This document shows positions 6,087-7,506 of a stretch of 7,506 nucleotides of DNA, piece after piece; the first letter of the stretch is position 1, and each line of letters starts with the position of its first letter. Made by a program: the position numbers and the translations under genes. The notes under the pieces were generated by a model. That model did no database searches and was not told the origin of the DNA. It was given only the letters and a program-made list of their open reading frames with translations. The DNA is from Dehalococcoidales bacterium. Lineage in GTDB: Bacteria > Chloroflexota > Dehalococcoidia > Dehalococcoidales > JAQTRN01. Where the stretch lies: positions 1-7,506 of the forward strand of contig JAQTRN010000042.1 in assembly GCA_028711795.1 (NCBI GenBank), given 5' to 3'.

Positions 6087-6098
6087 TTGCTTAAGCAT
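6087..6098. promoter_or_regulatory. Palindrome TTGCTTAAGCAT, copy 1
   Basis: The 10-bp core TGCTTAAGCA is a perfect palindrome. A second copy lies 87 bp downstream at 6174. Both are in the divergent gap upstream of the HTH gene, as expected for paired operators. Confidence 0.45.
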
Positions 6099-6151
6099 AC
6101 CTTAGCGTCTCATAGTCGACTCGACCCTGGTCAAAACGACTCTTTAAATAT

Positions 6152-6165
6152 CTCTATAAGTAGAG
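6152..6165. promoter_or_regulatory. Small dyad CTCTA-TAAG-TAGAG
   Basis: Perfect 5-bp arms (6152-6156 and 6161-6165) around TAAG lie in an AT-rich stretch between the two TTGCTTAAGCA copies. It includes TATAAG (6155-6160), a possible -10 with no good -35. Confidence 0.25.
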
Positions 6166-6173
6166 TAAACTCA

Positions 6174-6185
6174 TTGCTTAAGCAA
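6174..6185. promoter_or_regulatory. Palindrome TTGCTTAAGCAA, copy 2
   Basis: A perfect 12-bp palindrome, 62 bp upstream of the HTH start codon. A -10-like GATAAT follows at 6201-6206, so this copy would sit over or near the -35 of a promoter for that gene, a natural place for autoregulation. Confidence 0.5.
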
Positions 6186-6247
6186 GACATTGGCTAAACT
6201 GATAATCTAGTTAACACCACTTCTTGCGGAGCTTGCAGAAGGAGATT

Positions 6248-6619
6248 ATGCAGGAGATCCCTATTGTCGAAGCGGCCAAGCGCTTAGGCATGTCTACGGA
6301 CAGCATACGCAGGCGCATAAGCAGAGGCGGATTAAAGGCGCGTAAGGTCGCTTCGCCGCATGGTGAAATGTATCTCGTAGAGATACCGGACGACACTGCT
6401 GCCGGACAGGCATCGTATCAACACCAGGAGCAGACCCCAGAAGTGGAGACTTTGCGTAAGGTGATAACGGTACTGGAGACTGAATTAGAAGCCAGGCGCC
6501 GGGAAGTGCAAGAATTGCACGTCTTACTGCAGCAAGCTCAAGCCGCGTTACCCCCGGGAAGAGGTTCCCTGCCCAATAAATCATGGTGGCGCAGACTGAT
6601 TCCCTGGACCAGGAAATAG
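6248..6619 (+). CDS. Small HTH/coiled-coil DNA-binding protein
   Basis: A 123-residue protein from ATG 6248, chosen because AGAAGGAG (6237-6244) lies just upstream; the 3-nt spacing is short, and a TTG at 6224 could add eight residues. Residues 4-26 (IPIVEAAKRLGMSTDSIRRR) form an excisionase/MerR-type helix-turn-helix, and about 27-47 (ISRGGLKARKV...GEMYLVEIP) look like its wing. After a polar linker, residues 64-101 form a heptad-like coiled coil, likely for dimerisation. The basic, tryptophan-rich tail KSWWRRLIPWTRK (111-123) could bind a membrane surface or a partner. Similar HTH-coiled-coil proteins act in plasmid or phage replication and excision, and in small regulators; no integrase is visible here. 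The palindromes at 6087 and 6174 are candidate binding sites. It is divergent from the TPR gene and 63 nt upstream of the methyltransferase. Confidence 0.8.
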   Translation: MQEIPIVEAAKRLGMSTDSIRRRISRGGLKARKVASPHGEMYLVEIPDDTAAGQASYQHQEQTPEVETLRKVITVLETELEARRREVQELHVLLQQAQAALPPGRGSLPNKSWWRRLIPWTRK

Positions 6620-6661
6620 CCTGGTGCGCGTAAATTATAAAGGGCGCTTGTATAAGTCATT

Positions 6662-6671
6662 TTGATATCAA
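6662..6671. other. Palindrome TTGATATCAA before the methyltransferase
   Basis: A perfect 10-bp palindrome directly before AGAGGT (6671-6676). The 63-bp gap also has TATAAA (6636-6641) and TATAAG (6651-6656) as weak -10 candidates without clear -35 boxes. It could be a small operator or chance. Confidence 0.25.
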
Positions 6672-6682
6672 GAGGTATCGTC

Positions 6683-7375
6683 GTGACGGACCGAATGCTC
6701 TTTGACGAATGGCCAGAACGCTATGATCAATGGTTCGAAACACCAATCGGGCAATTGGTCAGGGAATGCGAAAGTCGCCTGATAGCTGAATTACTGGATG
6801 CCAGGCCAGGAGAACATGTCCTTGACGTTGGCTGCGGAACTGGAGTCTTTACCCTGGATTTACTTACCGCCGGGTCGCAAGTGGTCGGCCTCGACATCTC
6901 CCAGCCGATGCTCCGCTTTGCCGTCGAAAAGACCCGGGGGTATCCGTTCTCTGCCGTTAGAGGAGACATGCTGTGCCTACCTTTTGGTGATAACTCCTTC
7001 GACAAGGCTGTCTCGATTACGGCTCTCGAGTTCGTAGCTGATGCTAATAGCGCGGTGAGTGAACTCTTGCGCGTTACCCGGCCCGGAGGGTGTGTGGTAG
7101 TAGCGACTTTGAATAGTCTCAGCCCCTGGGCTACCCGCCGCCGAGCAAAGACACAACGGGGACAGAGACATATCCTGGAAAATGCCGTTTTCCGGTCGCC
7201 GCAGGAATTGTTGGCCTGCTGTCCACTTAAAGGAGTGACCGCGACCGCGATCCATTTCCAGAAAGATAACTATCCGGATGAGGCGATGGAAATCGAAAAG
7301 ACCTGCCAAACTCAAGGGTTGGATACCGGGGCTTTCGTGGCGGTTCGCTGGGAGAAGACACATCCAGCAGAGTAA
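6683..7375 (+). CDS. Class I SAM-dependent methyltransferase (UbiE-like fold)
   Basis: A cytosolic S-adenosylmethionine-dependent methyltransferase with unknown substrate. GTG 6683 is preferred because AGAGGT (6671-6676) lies 6 nt upstream; an open-frame TTG at 6662 and an ATG at 6695 are less well placed. The 230-residue product begins MTDRMLFDEWPERYDQWFET, the usual lead-in of this group. Motif I is VLDVGCGTG (46-54); D71 in VVGLDIS ends strand 2 and should bind the ribose; GDMLCLPFGDNSFDKAVS (94-111) covers motifs II-III; LRVTRPGGCVVVATL (129-143) is the conserved strand after the active site. The C-terminal part (about 145-230) has a basic stretch TRRRAKTQRGQRH and a substrate region I cannot assign. 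The similarity to UbiE is in the fold only; no quinone or other pathway genes are present to name a substrate. The HTH gene upstream is on the same strand and may share its transcript. Confidence 0.9.
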   Translation: MTDRMLFDEWPERYDQWFETPIGQLVRECESRLIAELLDARPGEHVLDVGCGTGVFTLDLLTAGSQVVGLDISQPMLRFAVEKTRGYPFSAVRGDMLCLPFGDNSFDKAVSITALEFVADANSAVSELLRVTRPGGCVVVATLNSLSPWATRRRAKTQRGQRHILENAVFRSPQELLACCPLKGVTATAIHFQKDNYPDEAMEIEKTCQTQGLDTGAFVAVRWEKTHPAE

Positions 7376-7410
7376 TTTAGAACAGTCTCTCGAGCCTCAT
7401 AGCGTTTGAT

Positions 7411-7424
7411 ATGATTTAGATCAA
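7411..7424 (+). promoter_or_regulatory. FNR/CRP-type binding site candidate
   Basis: ATGAT-TTAG-ATCAA matches the FNR-type consensus TTGATnnnnATCAA at nine of ten arm positions. Its centre (7417.5) would be at -41.5 if transcription starts near 7459, with a poor -10 TAGTAA at 7447-7452, the layout of class II activation. It would drive the gene starting at 7474. Confidence 0.45.
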
Positions 7425-7473
7425 GGAGTCTCAATTGCCATAGTGCTAGTAACAAAAGAACAAAGGAGAGAAA

Positions 7474-7506
7474 ATGAGCACAATAAAAAACTCAATGCCG
7501 AGTAAA
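7474..7506 (+). CDS. Start of an unidentified gene (cut by window end)
   Basis: ATG 7474 follows a strong AAAGGAG (7462-7468) with a 5-nt spacer, and the frame stays open for 11 codons (MSTIKNSMPSK) to the end of the window. This is too short to assign a family. The FNR-like box upstream hints at an oxygen- or redox-dependent function, which is inference. Confidence 0.6.
   Translation, partial: MSTIKNSMPSK

Noticed and set aside
6608..6625. ACCAGG-aaatag-CCTGGT stem at the end of the HTH gene as terminator
   Set aside because: The loop holds the stop codon and the following sequence is GCGCGTAAATT, not a T-tract; the stem is short.
7406..7424. TTGAT-N9-ATCAA as an FNR site
   Set aside because: The spacing is wrong for FNR/CRP proteins; the inner ATGAT-TTAG-ATCAA has the right 4-bp spacing and was kept instead.

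Overview
The window looks like chromosomal DNA from a bacterium, probably an anaerobe. Strong Shine-Dalgarno sequences and sigma70-like promoters point to Bacteria. A double-[4Fe-4S] QueG-like protein, a cysteine-rich DUF3795 domain and an FNR-like box suggest low-oxygen life. This gene mix, including the GIDE-LemA fusion and the small HTH/coiled-coil protein, reminds me of anaerobic Chloroflexota (Dehalococcoidia-like). That placement is a guess from protein style, not a search result.

Layout. 2-676 (+) is the 3' part of ychF, an ATPase/GTPase of the Obg-related class. 859-2166 (+) encodes a membrane protein that fuses a GIDE domain to LemA; it has its own near-consensus promoter and a leader hairpin. 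2223-3137 (+) is a DUF3795-GyrI-like fusion. 3138-3317 is a leader region with a perfect TATAAT and a three-copy repeat that can hide the ribosome binding site of the next gene. 3318-4154 (+) is the QueG-like iron-sulfur protein. 4244-4756 (+) is a YhbS-type GNAT acetyltransferase.

4838-5944 (-) is a visibly AT-richer gene for a TPR protein with a winged-helix-like C-terminus. It is transcribed against its neighbours, and its promoter suggests an almost leaderless mRNA. The roughly 300-base divergent gap 5945-6247 is rich in dyads, including two copies of the palindrome TTGCTTAAGCA. 6248-6619 (+) encodes a small HTH/coiled-coil protein and 6683-7375 (+) a class I SAM methyltransferase. From 7474 a new gene begins behind an FNR-like box and runs off the window.

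The window does not read as one pathway. It is a string of short transcription units with single-gene accessory functions (ligand binding, acetyl transfer, methyl transfer) around a conserved housekeeping gene. The most interesting material is non-coding: the repeat/hairpin over the 3318 start, a 23-bp interspersed repeat found behind two different genes, and the operator-like gap at 5945-6247. No tRNA, rRNA, CRISPR array, transposase or convincing rho-independent terminator was seen.
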